Shown here: piece by piece, positions 24,706 through 33,150 of the stretch | Position numbering within the stretch: position 1 is the first letter of the stretch | Layout of the letters: each line of letters begins with the position of its first letter | DNA from: Streptomyces muensis | GTDB taxonomy: Bacteria; Actinomycetota; Actinomycetes; Streptomycetales; Streptomycetaceae | NCBI RefSeq assembly: GCF_021474425.1 | Contig: NZ_JAKEIP010000002.1 | Coordinates: 62,001 to 126,000, forward strand | Reading direction: 5' to 3' | DNA length: 64,000 bases | The notes under the pieces: generated by a model | What the model was told of the DNA's origin: nothing | Seen by the model: the letters and a program-made list of their open reading frames with translations, nothing else | The model's database searches: none | Position numbers and translations under genes: made by a program

Positions 24706-25790
24706 CTCGAGTCGTCGTCTGCGGCACCGGTTTCGGCCGCGTCTACCTCAGCGCCTTCCAGCGAGAGCAAGGGCCGGACTTCCCGCTCCGCCTCACCGGC
24801 GTCCTCGGCCGCGGCAGCCCCCGCTCCAAGGCATGCGCCGAGCGCTACGGCGTCCCCCTGCTCACCGACCCCGACCAGGTGCCCGAACTCGCCGATCTGG
24901 CCTGCGTGGTGGTGCCCAACGGGGTCGGCGGGGGAGAGGGAGCCGCCCTCGCGCGGCACCTCATGGAGCGGGGTGTGCACGTGCTGCACGAGCACCCGAT
25001 CCACCAGGTGGAGCTGGCCGAGTGCCTGCGCACCGGCCGCCGCCATGGCGTGCAGTACCGGCTCAACACCTTCTATCCGCACCTCGCGCCGGTACGCCGC
25101 TTCCTCGCCGCCGCCCGCCATCTCGCCGAGCGGCAGGAGCTGCTGTACGCGGAGGCGGCCTGCGCCATCCATGTCTCGTACGACCTGATCGACATCCTCG
25201 GCCAGGCGATCGGCGGGCTGCGCCCCTGGCGGCTGACCGATCCCAGCCCCTCGGGCGGCGGGCCCTTCCGCACCCTTGAGGGCAGCCTCGCCGACGTCCC
25301 CGTCACCCTGCGCGTGCTCAACCAGCTCGACCCGGAGGACCCCGACAACCACACCCACCTCCTGCACCGAGCCACCCTCGGCTTCACCGGCGGCACGCTG
25401 ATCCTGGCCGGTACGCACGGCCCGGTCCTGTGGAGCCCCGCGCTGCCCGCCCCGCGCGGGGACGACGGCGAGCTGGACTTCGACACCGAGGCCCACCGCC
25501 TGGTGCATCTGCCCAGCGTGCAGCCCGTCGGCCCCGCCGAGGCGCCCACGCACCGCGAGGTGTACGCCGACGTATGGCCGGACGGCGTACGGCGCGCCCT
25601 GCGGGCCATGGTGGACGCCGCCGCCTCGGGCGAGGACCCGATGCGCGCGGGCCAGTACCACCTCACCCTCAGCCAGATCTGGCAGGACCTCACGGCACGT
25701 CTGGGCTATCCGGAGCTGGTACGACGGCCCGCGCCCGAGCCCGTCACAGCCCCCGACCTGGCAGCGGCCGTACGACGGGAGGGGCTGTGA
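24702..25790 (+). CDS. Thiazolinyl imine reductase (PchG/Irp3 family)
   Basis: A 362-residue Gfo/Idh/MocA-fold NAD(P)H reductase. It has VVVCGTGFGRVYLSAF at the N-terminus, LEHPIHQ-like HEHPIHQVELAECL near residue 95 and YRLNTFYPHLAPVR near 113. These are typical of the reductases that convert a carrier-bound thiazoline to thiazolidine in pyochelin and yersiniabactin assembly. Here it would reduce one ring, most simply the one that the NRPS2 methyltransferase then N-methylates. GTG start overlaps the previous stop (GTGA); the sequence AAGGAATCCT provides the ribosome-binding site. Family assignment is confident; which ring is reduced is not. Confidence 0.85.
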   Translation: MTRVVVCGTGFGRVYLSAFQREQGPDFPLRLTGVLGRGSPRSKACAERYGVPLLTDPDQVPELADLACVVVPNGVGGGEGAALARHLMERGVHVLHEHPIHQVELAECLRTGRRHGVQYRLNTFYPHLAPVRRFLAAARHLAERQELLYAEAACAIHVSYDLIDILGQAIGGLRPWRLTDPSPSGGGPFRTLEGSLADVPVTLRVLNQLDPEDPDNHTHLLHRATLGFTGGTLILAGTHGPVLWSPALPAPRGDDGELDFDTEAHRLVHLPSVQPVGPAEAPTHREVYADVWPDGVRRALRAMVDAAASGEDPMRAGQYHLTLSQIWQDLTARLGYPELVRRPAPEPVTAPDLAAAVRREGL

Positions 25791-26887
25791 CCAGCACCGT
25801 TCCCCTCTTCAACCCCCTCGACCTGAGCCACTCCGACGACCCGTATCCGCGCCTGGCCGCCCTGCGCCGCGAGCTGCCGGTGTCCACTCCGCTGCCCGGC
25901 TGGCACGTGGTCGTGCGCGACGCGGACGTACGGGCGGTGCTGGCGGATCCGGAGATGTGGTCCAGCCGGCGGAACAACACCTCCGTACCCGAGGAGCGGC
26001 AACTGGCGCTGTCCCAGCTGGATCCGCCCGCCCACACCCGGCTGCGCCGCCTTCTCTCCCCCGCCTTCGGGCGCCGGGTGATGGAGGCACTGGAGCCCAT
26101 GGTCCGGGAGCGGGCCGCGGTGCTGGCCGACCGATTGGAGCCGGGCGCGGACCTCGTCACCGCGTTCACCGCGCCGCTCCCCCGTGCCGTACTGGCCGCC
26201 TTCTGCGGCGTGGAGGACGCGGACGCGGCGGAGTACGACCGCTGGGCCGCCACCTTCACCGATCTGCTGGGGCACCGGGCGCATCCCGAGTGGCCGGCGT
26301 TCGAGCGGTGGGCGCGCCGGGCTGCCGACGGGCCCGCCCTGGCGGGCGTCCTGGGGCAGGTGGACCGGGAGGAGGCCGTCACCTTCCTGCACTTCCTGAT
26401 CGTCGCCGGGGTGCCCAACCTCCGTCTCGCACTCGGCAATCTGGTGCTGCGGCTCCTGGGCGAGGACCACTGGCGGACCGAAGGGCTGCCGGACGCGATC
26501 GAGGAGTCGCTGCGCCTCGATCCGCCCGCGCTGTGGCAGATGCGCACCGCGACCCGTGACGGGGTGCTCGCGGACACGCCGGTCCGGGCGGGGGAGCGGG
26601 TGATCGCCGTCGTCGCCTCCGCCAACCGCGACCCGGAGCGGTGGGGCAAGGACGCCGACGCGTTCCGGCCCGGCCGCCCCGGGCTGCGCGCCCATCTGGC
26701 CTTCGGCAAGGGACCGCACGCCTGCCTCGGTGCCGCCCTCACCCGGCTCCAACTCCGGGTCGCCGGTGAGGTGTTGATCGAGCGTCATCCGGGGCTGCGG
26801 CTCGCCCTGGGCTTCCGTTTCCGCCGCGCCGGCGACTTCATGAGCCGCGGACCTGCCGCACTTCCCGTCCATGTGGAGCTCACGTGA
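25787..26887 (+). CDS. Cytochrome P450, short and with atypical I-helix
   Basis: A 366-residue cytochrome P450, somewhat short for the family (about 400). The heme loop FGKGPHACLG places the Cys ligand at residue 313, and the ExxR motif is EESLR near 239. The I-helix, normally AGxxTT with an acid-Thr/alcohol pair for oxygen activation, here reads AGVPNL (residues 207-212) with neither. The start at GTG 25787 gives the operon's GTGA overlap; longer upstream frames overlap the reductase and are not credible. Position matches the P450 of the coelibactin locus (recalled as SCO7686). The reaction is unknown; hydroxylation, oxidation of a ring, or non-standard chemistry are all possible. Confidence 0.88.
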   Translation: MTSTVPLFNPLDLSHSDDPYPRLAALRRELPVSTPLPGWHVVVRDADVRAVLADPEMWSSRRNNTSVPEERQLALSQLDPPAHTRLRRLLSPAFGRRVMEALEPMVRERAAVLADRLEPGADLVTAFTAPLPRAVLAAFCGVEDADAAEYDRWAATFTDLLGHRAHPEWPAFERWARRAADGPALAGVLGQVDREEAVTFLHFLIVAGVPNLRLALGNLVLRLLGEDHWRTEGLPDAIEESLRLDPPALWQMRTATRDGVLADTPVRAGERVIAVVASANRDPERWGKDADAFRPGRPGLRAHLAFGKGPHACLGAALTRLQLRVAGEVLIERHPGLRLALGFRFRRAGDFMSRGPAALPVHVELT

Positions 26888-27660
26888 CCGTCACCACCAC
26901 CGCCCGCTGGCTCCGCCGCCCCTTGCCCCGCCCGGCGGCCCGCATCTCCCTCGTGTGCTTCCCGCACGCGGGCGGCGCCGCCGCGTTCTACACCCCGTGG
27001 GCCCGGCTGCTGCCGCCCGGCGTGGAACTCGTCGCCGTGCAGTACCCCGGCCGCCAGGACCGGCTCGGTGAGCCCCCGGCCGAGACCATGGACGAGCTGG
27101 CGGGCGCCGTCGCCGAGGCGCTGCGGGCCGACCGCCCGGAACGGGACCTGGTTCTGTTCGGGCACAGCATGGGCGCCGCGGTCGCCTGGGAGTCCGCGCT
27201 GAGACTGGAGGCGTCCGGGCACGGTCCCCGGCATGTGTTCGTCTCGGGACGCCCTGGTCCGAGTCGGCAACGCCCGGGCGACGTGCACCTGCGCGACGAC
27301 GACGGACTCGCCGCCGAGCTGCGCGAACTGGGCGGCACGCATGCCGAGCTGCTCGACGAGCCGGAGATCAGGGCCGTACTCCTGCCGTCCGTACGGGCCG
27401 ACTACCGCCTGATCGAGACCTACCGGCCGGACACCGAGGCCCGGCTGCGCTGTCCGCTCGGCGCCTTCACCGGCGACCGCGACGAGAAGGCGACGGAGGC
27501 GGACCTGGCCGCCTGGCGCACCGCCACCGCGGGCGCGTTCACCGGCCGGGTGCTGTCCGGCGGCCACTTCTATCTCGTCCCGCATGCCCGGCAGGTCGTC
27601 GCCGCCGTCCTCGCCGCGTGCGGCGTGGCGGCACCGGCGGCTCACCCCGTACTCCCCTGA
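26884..27660 (+). CDS. Type II thioesterase
   Basis: A 258-residue alpha/beta-hydrolase of the RifR/YbtT editing type. Nucleophile elbow FGHSMG with Ser95, the FPHAGG loop near residue 24, YPGRQDR near 54 and the catalytic His in GGHFYLV near 235. These proteins clear mis-primed carrier domains and so maintain NRPS throughput. It is coupled to the P450 by a GTGA overlap. Unlike the C-terminal thioesterase of NRPS2, this one keeps the normal serine nucleophile. Confidence 0.9.
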   Translation: MTVTTTARWLRRPLPRPAARISLVCFPHAGGAAAFYTPWARLLPPGVELVAVQYPGRQDRLGEPPAETMDELAGAVAEALRADRPERDLVLFGHSMGAAVAWESALRLEASGHGPRHVFVSGRPGPSRQRPGDVHLRDDDGLAAELRELGGTHAELLDEPEIRAVLLPSVRADYRLIETYRPDTEARLRCPLGAFTGDRDEKATEADLAAWRTATAGAFTGRVLSGGHFYLVPHARQVVAAVLAACGVAAPAAHPVLP

Positions 27661-27686
27661 CCCTGACCCTCTGGAGCTGGAGCGAC

Positions 27687-28727
27687 ATGACCACCCTTCC
27701 GGAAGCGGCCCCGGCGCGCGTCGACCTGACCGCCCTGGCCGACCTCGTCACGCCCTGGGCGATCAGGGTCGCGGCCACCCTGCGCCTGGCCGACCACATC
27801 GCCGCGGGCCACACCCGGCTGCCCGACCTCGCCCGGGCCGCGGGCGCCGAGGCCGACGCGCTGCGCCGCCTGCTGCGGGTGCTGACCGGCCGCGGTGTCT
27901 TCGCCGAGCCGGAGCAGGACACGTACGCGCTGACACAGGCGGCCGGCCTCCTCAAGGACAGCGGGCCGTTCGGGCTGCGCGCATGGTTCGACCTGGACGG
28001 CATGGGCGGGCGCATGGACCAGGCGTTCGGCGGGCTGCTGCACACCGTGCGAACCGGCGAGCCCGCCTACCCCGAGGTGCACGGCCGCTCACTGTGGCAG
28101 GACACCTTGGACGATCCCGAACTCGCCCGTTCCTACGCCGACTTGATGGCCGCGCACACGACGTTCGCCGCGCCCGAGGTGATCTCCGCCCACCCGTGGC
28201 CGGAGACCGGGCACGTCATCGACGTCGGCGGCGGCTCGGGGTCCCTGCTGGCCCGGCTGCTGACCGCCCGCCCCCGGCTGCGCGGCACGCTGCTGGACCT
28301 GCCGGAGGCGGCGGAGGAGGGCCGCCGGGCCCTGGCCGCCGCCGGGCTCGCGGACCGGGCCTCCGTCCATCCCGGCAGCTTCTTCGACCCGCTGCCCGCC
28401 GGGGCCGACCTGTATCTGCTCACCTGGGTCCTGCACGACTGGAGCGACGACGAGGCGGTACGGATCCTGCGCCGGTGCGCGGAAGCCGCCCGCGAGGGCG
28501 AGGGCGCGGGCGAGGGCCGGGTCCTGATCGTGGAGAACCTCGTCACTGACGGCCGCCGCGCCGACGTGGCCGCCGCGATGGACCTACGGCTCCTGGTGCT
28601 GTTCGGCGGCCGCGAGCGTACGCCCCGGCAGCTGGACGAAGTCGTCGTGCGGGCCGGGCTGCGGGTGACCGGCCGCCGGGTCACCGGGACGGGCATCCAT
28701 CTGGTGAGCTGCGCGCCCGCTGAGTGA
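27687..28727 (+). CDS. O-methyltransferase (COMT/hydroxyneurosporene-type)
   Basis: A 346-residue SAM-dependent methyltransferase. It has an N-terminal winged-helix dimerisation region (LADHIAAGHTRLPDLA) and a C-terminal catalytic domain with VIDVGGGSGSLL near residue 177. The LTWVLHDWSDDEAVRIL element contains the His-Asp pair usual for catalytic bases in this family. Likely a hydroxyl or carboxyl methylation of the metallophore. The ATG at 27687 follows GGAGCTGGAG; the 26-nt gap from the thioesterase is the only non-overlapping junction in the rightward operon. It is the last gene of the operon, followed by a strong hairpin. Recalled positional counterpart SCO7688. Confidence 0.83.
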   Translation: MTTLPEAAPARVDLTALADLVTPWAIRVAATLRLADHIAAGHTRLPDLARAAGAEADALRRLLRVLTGRGVFAEPEQDTYALTQAAGLLKDSGPFGLRAWFDLDGMGGRMDQAFGGLLHTVRTGEPAYPEVHGRSLWQDTLDDPELARSYADLMAAHTTFAAPEVISAHPWPETGHVIDVGGGSGSLLARLLTARPRLRGTLLDLPEAAEEGRRALAAAGLADRASVHPGSFFDPLPAGADLYLLTWVLHDWSDDEAVRILRRCAEAAREGEGAGEGRVLIVENLVTDGRRADVAAAMDLRLLVLFGGRERTPRQLDEVVVRAGLRVTGRRVTGTGIHLVSCAPAE

Positions 28728-28743
28728 GACGCTCACCATCGCG

Positions 28744-28780
28744 AGAGGGGCGGCACGGTCACACACCGTGCCGCCCCTCT
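28744..28780. terminator. Strong bidirectional terminator between convergent operons
   Basis: A perfect 16-bp stem (28744-28759 with 28765-28780) with a 5-nt loop CACAC, flanked on the right by TCTTGTCT. It sits between the end of the biosynthetic operon and the end of the leftward transport operon. Confidence 0.85.
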
Positions 28781-28787
28781 TCTTGTC

Positions 28788-30542
28788 TCAGGTACGCGCC
28801 GTCAGCCTCCAGCCTCCGGCACGTTCCCGCTCGGCCCAGAACTCCGCGTACCGTCCGCCGAGTTCGCGCAGTTCCTCGTGCGTACCCCGTTCCACGATCC
28901 GGCCGCCCTCCAGGAAGACGATGAGGTCGGCGCCGCGGATGGTGTCGAGGCGGTGGGCGACGACCAGGACCGTGCGGTCGGCGGTGAGGGCGGCCAACGC
29001 CTGCTGCACCGCCGCCTCGTTCTCCGCGTCCAGCGCCGAGGTCGCCTCGTCCAGCAGCACGACCGGGGCCTGCTTGAGCAGGGCGCGGGCGACGGAGATG
29101 CGCTGCCGTTCGCCACCGGACAGGGCCGCGCCGCCCTCGCCGACGCGGGAGGCCCAGCCGTCGGGCAGCCGCTCGGCGATCTCGTCGACGCGGGCGAGCC
29201 GGCCGGCGGCCCGCACCTCCTCGTCGGTGGCGTCCTCGCGGCCGGCGCGGATGTTGTCCTCGATGGAGCCCGCGAAGAGGTACACGTCCTGGAAGACGAT
29301 GGCGAGCCGGGACATCAGCTGCTCGGTGGTCAGATCGCGCACGTCGGTGCCGCCGACCCGCACCGTGCCCCCGGTGACGTCCCAGAAGCGGGCGATCAGC
29401 CGCGTCACCGTGGTCTTGCCGGACCCGGAGGGGCCGACCAGCGCCACGGTCCGCCCGGCAGGGACCCGCAGGTCAAGCCCGTCGAGGACGATGGGGCCAC
29501 CGCCACCGCCACCGCCGTAGCCGAAGCGGACGGCGTCGAGTTCGATGCCGTATGCGTCGTCCTCCGGGGGCGATGCGGGGGCGGCCGGCTGCGGCAGCGG
29601 CTCGGCGGCGAAGACCTGGTCCAGCCGCTCCAGGGTGCCGCGTGCCATGCGCAGGGAGCCGCCCAACTCGGCCGCCGAGCTCATGGGTTCGACGAAGCGG
29701 ACGGCGAGGACGAGCACCGCAATCAATTCGCCCGCGGGCACCGAGCCGTCGATCGCAAGCACCGTGCCGAGCAGCAGCACGGCGGTGAAGCAGAGCTGGA
29801 CGGCGAGCGCGAAGCCCGCGATGCCGGGGACGCCGATACGGACGGAGGCGCGGGCCTGTGCGTGCTGCTCGCGCAGGGCGGCGTCGAGGAGTTCGTGGTC
29901 CTCGGCGGTCCGGCCGAAGGCGCGCAGGGCGGGCTGGTGGCGGGCGAACTCCACAAGCCGGCCGGCGGTTTCGGCGGAGGCGGCGTGCGACTGCCGGTCC
30001 ACCTTGGCCATCAGCCGCCCCGACCAGCGGTAGGCGAGGATGACGAGCGGCGTGGCCACAAGCATGGCGAGCGCGAGCCGCCAGTCGAAGGCGAACGTGG
30101 CGAGGACGACGACGGCCGGGGTGACGAAGGCGTTGCACAGCGGGCGCAGCAGGTTCGCCGCGGCGTTCATCACCTGCACCACGCCCTGGCCCGCCAACTG
30201 CCCGAGCTCACCGGTGCGTTCGCCGCCGAACCAGCCGAGCGGCAGCCCGGCTACCTGGTCGCCGACACGGTGGTGGAGGGTGCGTCCGAGGTCGGCGCTG
30301 AACCGGTTGCCGCGCACGGTCGCGGTGAACGCGGTGGCCCCGTAGGCGGCGGTGGCCACGGCGAGGGCGGCGCCCCAGGGCCAGGCGTCGGTCGGGGTGT
30401 CGCCGAGGAGGCGGGTGAGGAGCGGGACGAGCAGGGCGTACGCCACGCCCTGGAGGACGGCGGCGAGCACCGCCCAGGCGGCGACGCGGCGCAGTCCCTC
30501 GGTCTGCTCCCAGCCCAGTACGCGGATCAGCAGCGCGGTCAT
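28788..30542 (-). CDS. ABC half-transporter with exporter fold (YbtQ/Irp7-like partner)
   Basis: A 584-residue polypeptide with an N-terminal six-helix membrane domain and a C-terminal ATPase. Walker A is GPSGSGKTT, the signature LSGGERQRIS, Walker B VVLLDEATSALD and the H-loop VVAHRL, so the ATP site is complete. Together with the upstream half-transporter it forms a YbtP/YbtQ- or IrtAB-like pair. Such pairs have an exporter fold but import metal-siderophore complexes, so uptake of the metal-loaded product is the first hypothesis; export is the alternative. The start ATG 30542 gives an ATGA overlap with the upstream stop. Last gene of a four-gene leftward run starting with the MFS gene. Confidence 0.85.
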   Translation of the reverse strand: MTALLIRVLGWEQTEGLRRVAAWAVLAAVLQGVAYALLVPLLTRLLGDTPTDAWPWGAALAVATAAYGATAFTATVRGNRFSADLGRTLHHRVGDQVAGLPLGWFGGERTGELGQLAGQGVVQVMNAAANLLRPLCNAFVTPAVVVLATFAFDWRLALAMLVATPLVILAYRWSGRLMAKVDRQSHAASAETAGRLVEFARHQPALRAFGRTAEDHELLDAALREQHAQARASVRIGVPGIAGFALAVQLCFTAVLLLGTVLAIDGSVPAGELIAVLVLAVRFVEPMSSAAELGGSLRMARGTLERLDQVFAAEPLPQPAAPASPPEDDAYGIELDAVRFGYGGGGGGGPIVLDGLDLRVPAGRTVALVGPSGSGKTTVTRLIARFWDVTGGTVRVGGTDVRDLTTEQLMSRLAIVFQDVYLFAGSIEDNIRAGREDATDEEVRAAGRLARVDEIAERLPDGWASRVGEGGAALSGGERQRISVARALLKQAPVVLLDEATSALDAENEAAVQQALAALTADRTVLVVAHRLDTIRGADLIVFLEGGRIVERGTHEELRELGGRYAEFWAERERAGGWRLTART

Positions 30543-32365
30543 CGCGCGTCTCCCTTCTGCAGCGCCCACATGCGGGCGTAGCGGCCGCCGAGGTTCAACA
30601 GCTCGTCGTGAGTGCCCTGTTCAGAGACGCGGCCCTCGTCCAGGACGACGATGTGGTCGGCGTCGCGCACCGTCGCGAGCCGGTGGGCGATCACCAGCAG
30701 GGTGCGGCCGGCGGCCAGCGCGGAGAGGGCTTGCTGGACGGCGGCCTCGGACTCCGGGTCGGCGAAGGACGTGGCCTCGTCGAGGACGAGGACGGGCGCG
30801 TCCGCGAGCAACGCACGGGCCACGGCGAGGCGTTGGGACTCGCCGCCGGAGAGCACGGCGTCGTCGCCGACAACGGAGTCGTAGCCGCGCGGCAGCCGCA
30901 GGATCCGCTCATGGATCCGCGCGGAGCGCGCGGCGGCCTCCACCGCCGTGTCATCGGCGTCGGGCCTGGCGAGCCGGATGTTGTCGCGGACGGTGGTACG
31001 CAGCAGGTGGGGGTCCTGGAAGACGAAGGACACCTGTCGGTACAGCTCGGCCGAGGCGAGTTCGCGCACGTCGGTGCCGCCGATCCGCACCGATCCGGCG
31101 GTGACGTCCCAGAAGCGGGGCACGAGCCGGGCCAGGGTGGACTTCCCGGAGCCGGACGCGCCCACCAGGGCGGTGACCGTGCCGGGCCGCAGGGTCAGGT
31201 CGATGCCGGCGAGGACCTCGGTGGTGTCGTCGTAGCCGAAGCGGACGCCGGACAGCTCGACCAGGCCCGGCTGTCCGAGGGGCTGGGGTGCGGGTGCCTC
31301 GGGCAGCGGCGGGGTGGCCAGCAGGGCGTGGAGGCGGCGGGCGCTCTCCATGCCGCCCTGGACGGCGTGCCCGGACTGGGCGAGTCCCATCACGGAGCCG
31401 GTGAGGGCCGGGCCGAGCAGCACGAACGGCACGATGTCGACGGCGTCGGCCCAGCCCTGGGTGACGAAGAGGGTGCCCGCCGCGGTCGCGACGAGCAGGG
31501 CGGCCGGGCCCGACAGGGCGAAGCCGGCGGCGCTGCTGGCCCGCGTCGTGCTCATGATCCAGTCGCGGAAGAAGACGGCGAAGTCGTCGGCCGCGTCGTC
31601 GTAGGCGCGGTGGGCGCGGGCGGTGCGGCCGTACGCCTTGACGACGGTGATGCCGTGCACGAACTCCACGACGGCGGCGTTGACGCGCCCCATCGAGGCG
31701 AAGAACCGGCCCGTCACCTCGTCGCCGCCGGACATGGCCTGCTTGAAGAACCAGAAGCCGAGCAGCAGCGGCAGCAGCGCGACGAGGGCGAGCCGCCAGT
31801 CCACGGTGAGGAGATAGACGAGGGCGGTCACCGGAGCCACGACGGCGGCGGTGACCTCCAGCGCGGTGTGCGCCACCAGATGGTGCAGCGTGGATATGTC
31901 GTCCCCGGCGGCCTTCTTGACCTCGCCGGAGCTGTTCTCGGTGAACCAGCCGAGCGGCAGCCGCCCGAGGTGGCGGGCGATGCGTCGGCGCAGACCGAGC
32001 TGGAGGTCGGCGTCCGCGTGGTGGGTGAGGCCGCCCGCGAGGGCGTACAGCACCAGCCGCGCCACCAGAGCTGCCACGGCCGTCCAGGCCGCCGCCCAGG
32101 CGCGGCCCTCGTCCGGGCCGCCGGAGGCGAGAAGGGCGCGGGCCAGTTCGGCGACCGCGATGAACGGGACCATCGAACAGACCGCGGCGGCGGCCTGGGG
32201 CACTACCGCGGCGAGGAGCCGTCCGCGCACGGGGGCCAGCAGGTCACCGAGGCCGGGCGGCTTCCCGGCGGCCTCGGGTTCGGCGGTCGGTGTGGGGGTG
32301 TCGGGGTTGTCGCGGTTGTTGTCGGGGGTGTCCTCTCGCGTGTCCGCGAGAGCCGCGCCGGTCAT
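30539..32365 (-). CDS. ABC half-transporter with exporter fold (YbtP/Irp6-like partner)
   Basis: A 608-residue membrane-ATPase fusion. A hydrophilic N-terminal tail of about 40 residues, rich in Asp, Asn, Thr and Pro, precedes six predicted membrane helices. The ATPase has GASGSGKST, LSGGESQRLA and VLVLDEATSFAD. The ATG at 32365 follows AGGAGTTCTC and overlaps the stop of the upstream methyltransferase gene by 4 nt. With the downstream half-transporter it makes a heterodimer, both halves with consensus ATP motifs, unlike the cchG/cchI pair in this window. Recalled positional counterparts are SCO7689 and SCO7690. Confidence 0.85.
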   Translation of the reverse strand: MTGAALADTREDTPDNNRDNPDTPTPTAEPEAAGKPPGLGDLLAPVRGRLLAAVVPQAAAAVCSMVPFIAVAELARALLASGGPDEGRAWAAAWTAVAALVARLVLYALAGGLTHHADADLQLGLRRRIARHLGRLPLGWFTENSSGEVKKAAGDDISTLHHLVAHTALEVTAAVVAPVTALVYLLTVDWRLALVALLPLLLGFWFFKQAMSGGDEVTGRFFASMGRVNAAVVEFVHGITVVKAYGRTARAHRAYDDAADDFAVFFRDWIMSTTRASSAAGFALSGPAALLVATAAGTLFVTQGWADAVDIVPFVLLGPALTGSVMGLAQSGHAVQGGMESARRLHALLATPPLPEAPAPQPLGQPGLVELSGVRFGYDDTTEVLAGIDLTLRPGTVTALVGASGSGKSTLARLVPRFWDVTAGSVRIGGTDVRELASAELYRQVSFVFQDPHLLRTTVRDNIRLARPDADDTAVEAAARSARIHERILRLPRGYDSVVGDDAVLSGGESQRLAVARALLADAPVLVLDEATSFADPESEAAVQQALSALAAGRTLLVIAHRLATVRDADHIVVLDEGRVSEQGTHDELLNLGGRYARMWALQKGDAR

Positions 32366-33150
32366 GAGAACTCCTGGGGGACGGGACGGTTGGTGGTGCT
32401 TGCCCCAGTGCGCAGAACCGCGAAATCCGGGGCCAGTTGAGTGCAGTTGAGTCCGGCAACGGCCGCCTCTTGCGCGAGCGCGTCTATGCCGATGCCGGAC
32501 CAGGGCAGCGGCACCGTGTGTGCACGCAGGAGGGCGTCGCCGTGCCGGACGCGGTAGGTGAGGGTCCAGCCGTCGTCGGCGCCCTCGCTCCACGACTCGT
32601 ACGTCAGCGCCCCGACCTGGCGAGTCGCGAGCCGCAACGGGGCACGGGTCGGGGGTGCGGTGCGGTCCAGGACGTCGACGACGGCGGGGGCGCCGGGGGC
32701 GAGGCGTTCGGCGAGCAGCCGCCACAGCGCGGCGCGCCCGGCGGCATCGAGGTGGCCTACGACGCCGAGCGCGACGCTCGCGCACAGGCGGGGCGGCAGC
32801 ACCGCGTCGTCCAGCGTGCCCGCGACCACGGTGACTCGGTCGGCAAGGCCGGGGGTGCAGGCCAGCCGGGTGGAGAGCGCGACGCGCATCGCGGCGGACG
32901 GCTCCACCGCGACGACCCGCACCTCGGGCAGGGCCTGTACGGCGGCCGCGGCGGACAGGCCGGTGCCCGCGCCGATGTCGAGCAGCGGACCGTCGGCAGG
33001 GTCCACGCCGGCCAGCGCCCGGTCCAGCAGCGGCCCGAGCCGCGCCCAGGCGGGGGCGGCGAGCAGGTCGTAGAACTCGGCGGCGCCGCCGTAGACGTCG
33101 TACGCCGTGTCAGGCAGTGGCATCCGCGGCTCCGTGTCAGGCAGTTGCAT
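32362..33150 (-). CDS. SAM-dependent methyltransferase
   Basis: A 262-residue class I methyltransferase with motif I LLDIGAGTGLS near residue 57 and a VVAVEPSAAM acidic strand near 84. The substrate is unknown; position matches the last gene of the coelibactin locus as I recall it. Two starts are possible, ATG 33150 (with AAGGAG eight bases upstream) and ATG 33123. The nucleotides around the two ATGs are near-copies of each other, so the N-terminus carries a duplicated LPDT element. I chose 33150 on the ribosome-binding site. It overlaps the end of the MFS gene by 14 nt. Confidence 0.8.
   Translation of the reverse strand: MQLPDTEPRMPLPDTAYDVYGGAAEFYDLLAAPAWARLGPLLDRALAGVDPADGPLLDIGAGTGLSAAAAVQALPEVRVVAVEPSAAMRVALSTRLACTPGLADRVTVVAGTLDDAVLPPRLCASVALGVVGHLDAAGRAALWRLLAERLAPGAPAVVDVLDRTAPPTRAPLRLATRQVGALTYESWSEGADDGWTLTYRVRHGDALLRAHTVPLPWSGIGIDALAQEAAVAGLNCTQLAPDFAVLRTGASTTNRPVPQEFS

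Noticed and set aside
25430..25786. N-terminal extension of the P450 into the reductase gene
   Set aside because: The extension is out-of-frame reductase sequence; GTG 25787 fits the operon's regular 4-nt overlaps and the usual P450 N-terminus.
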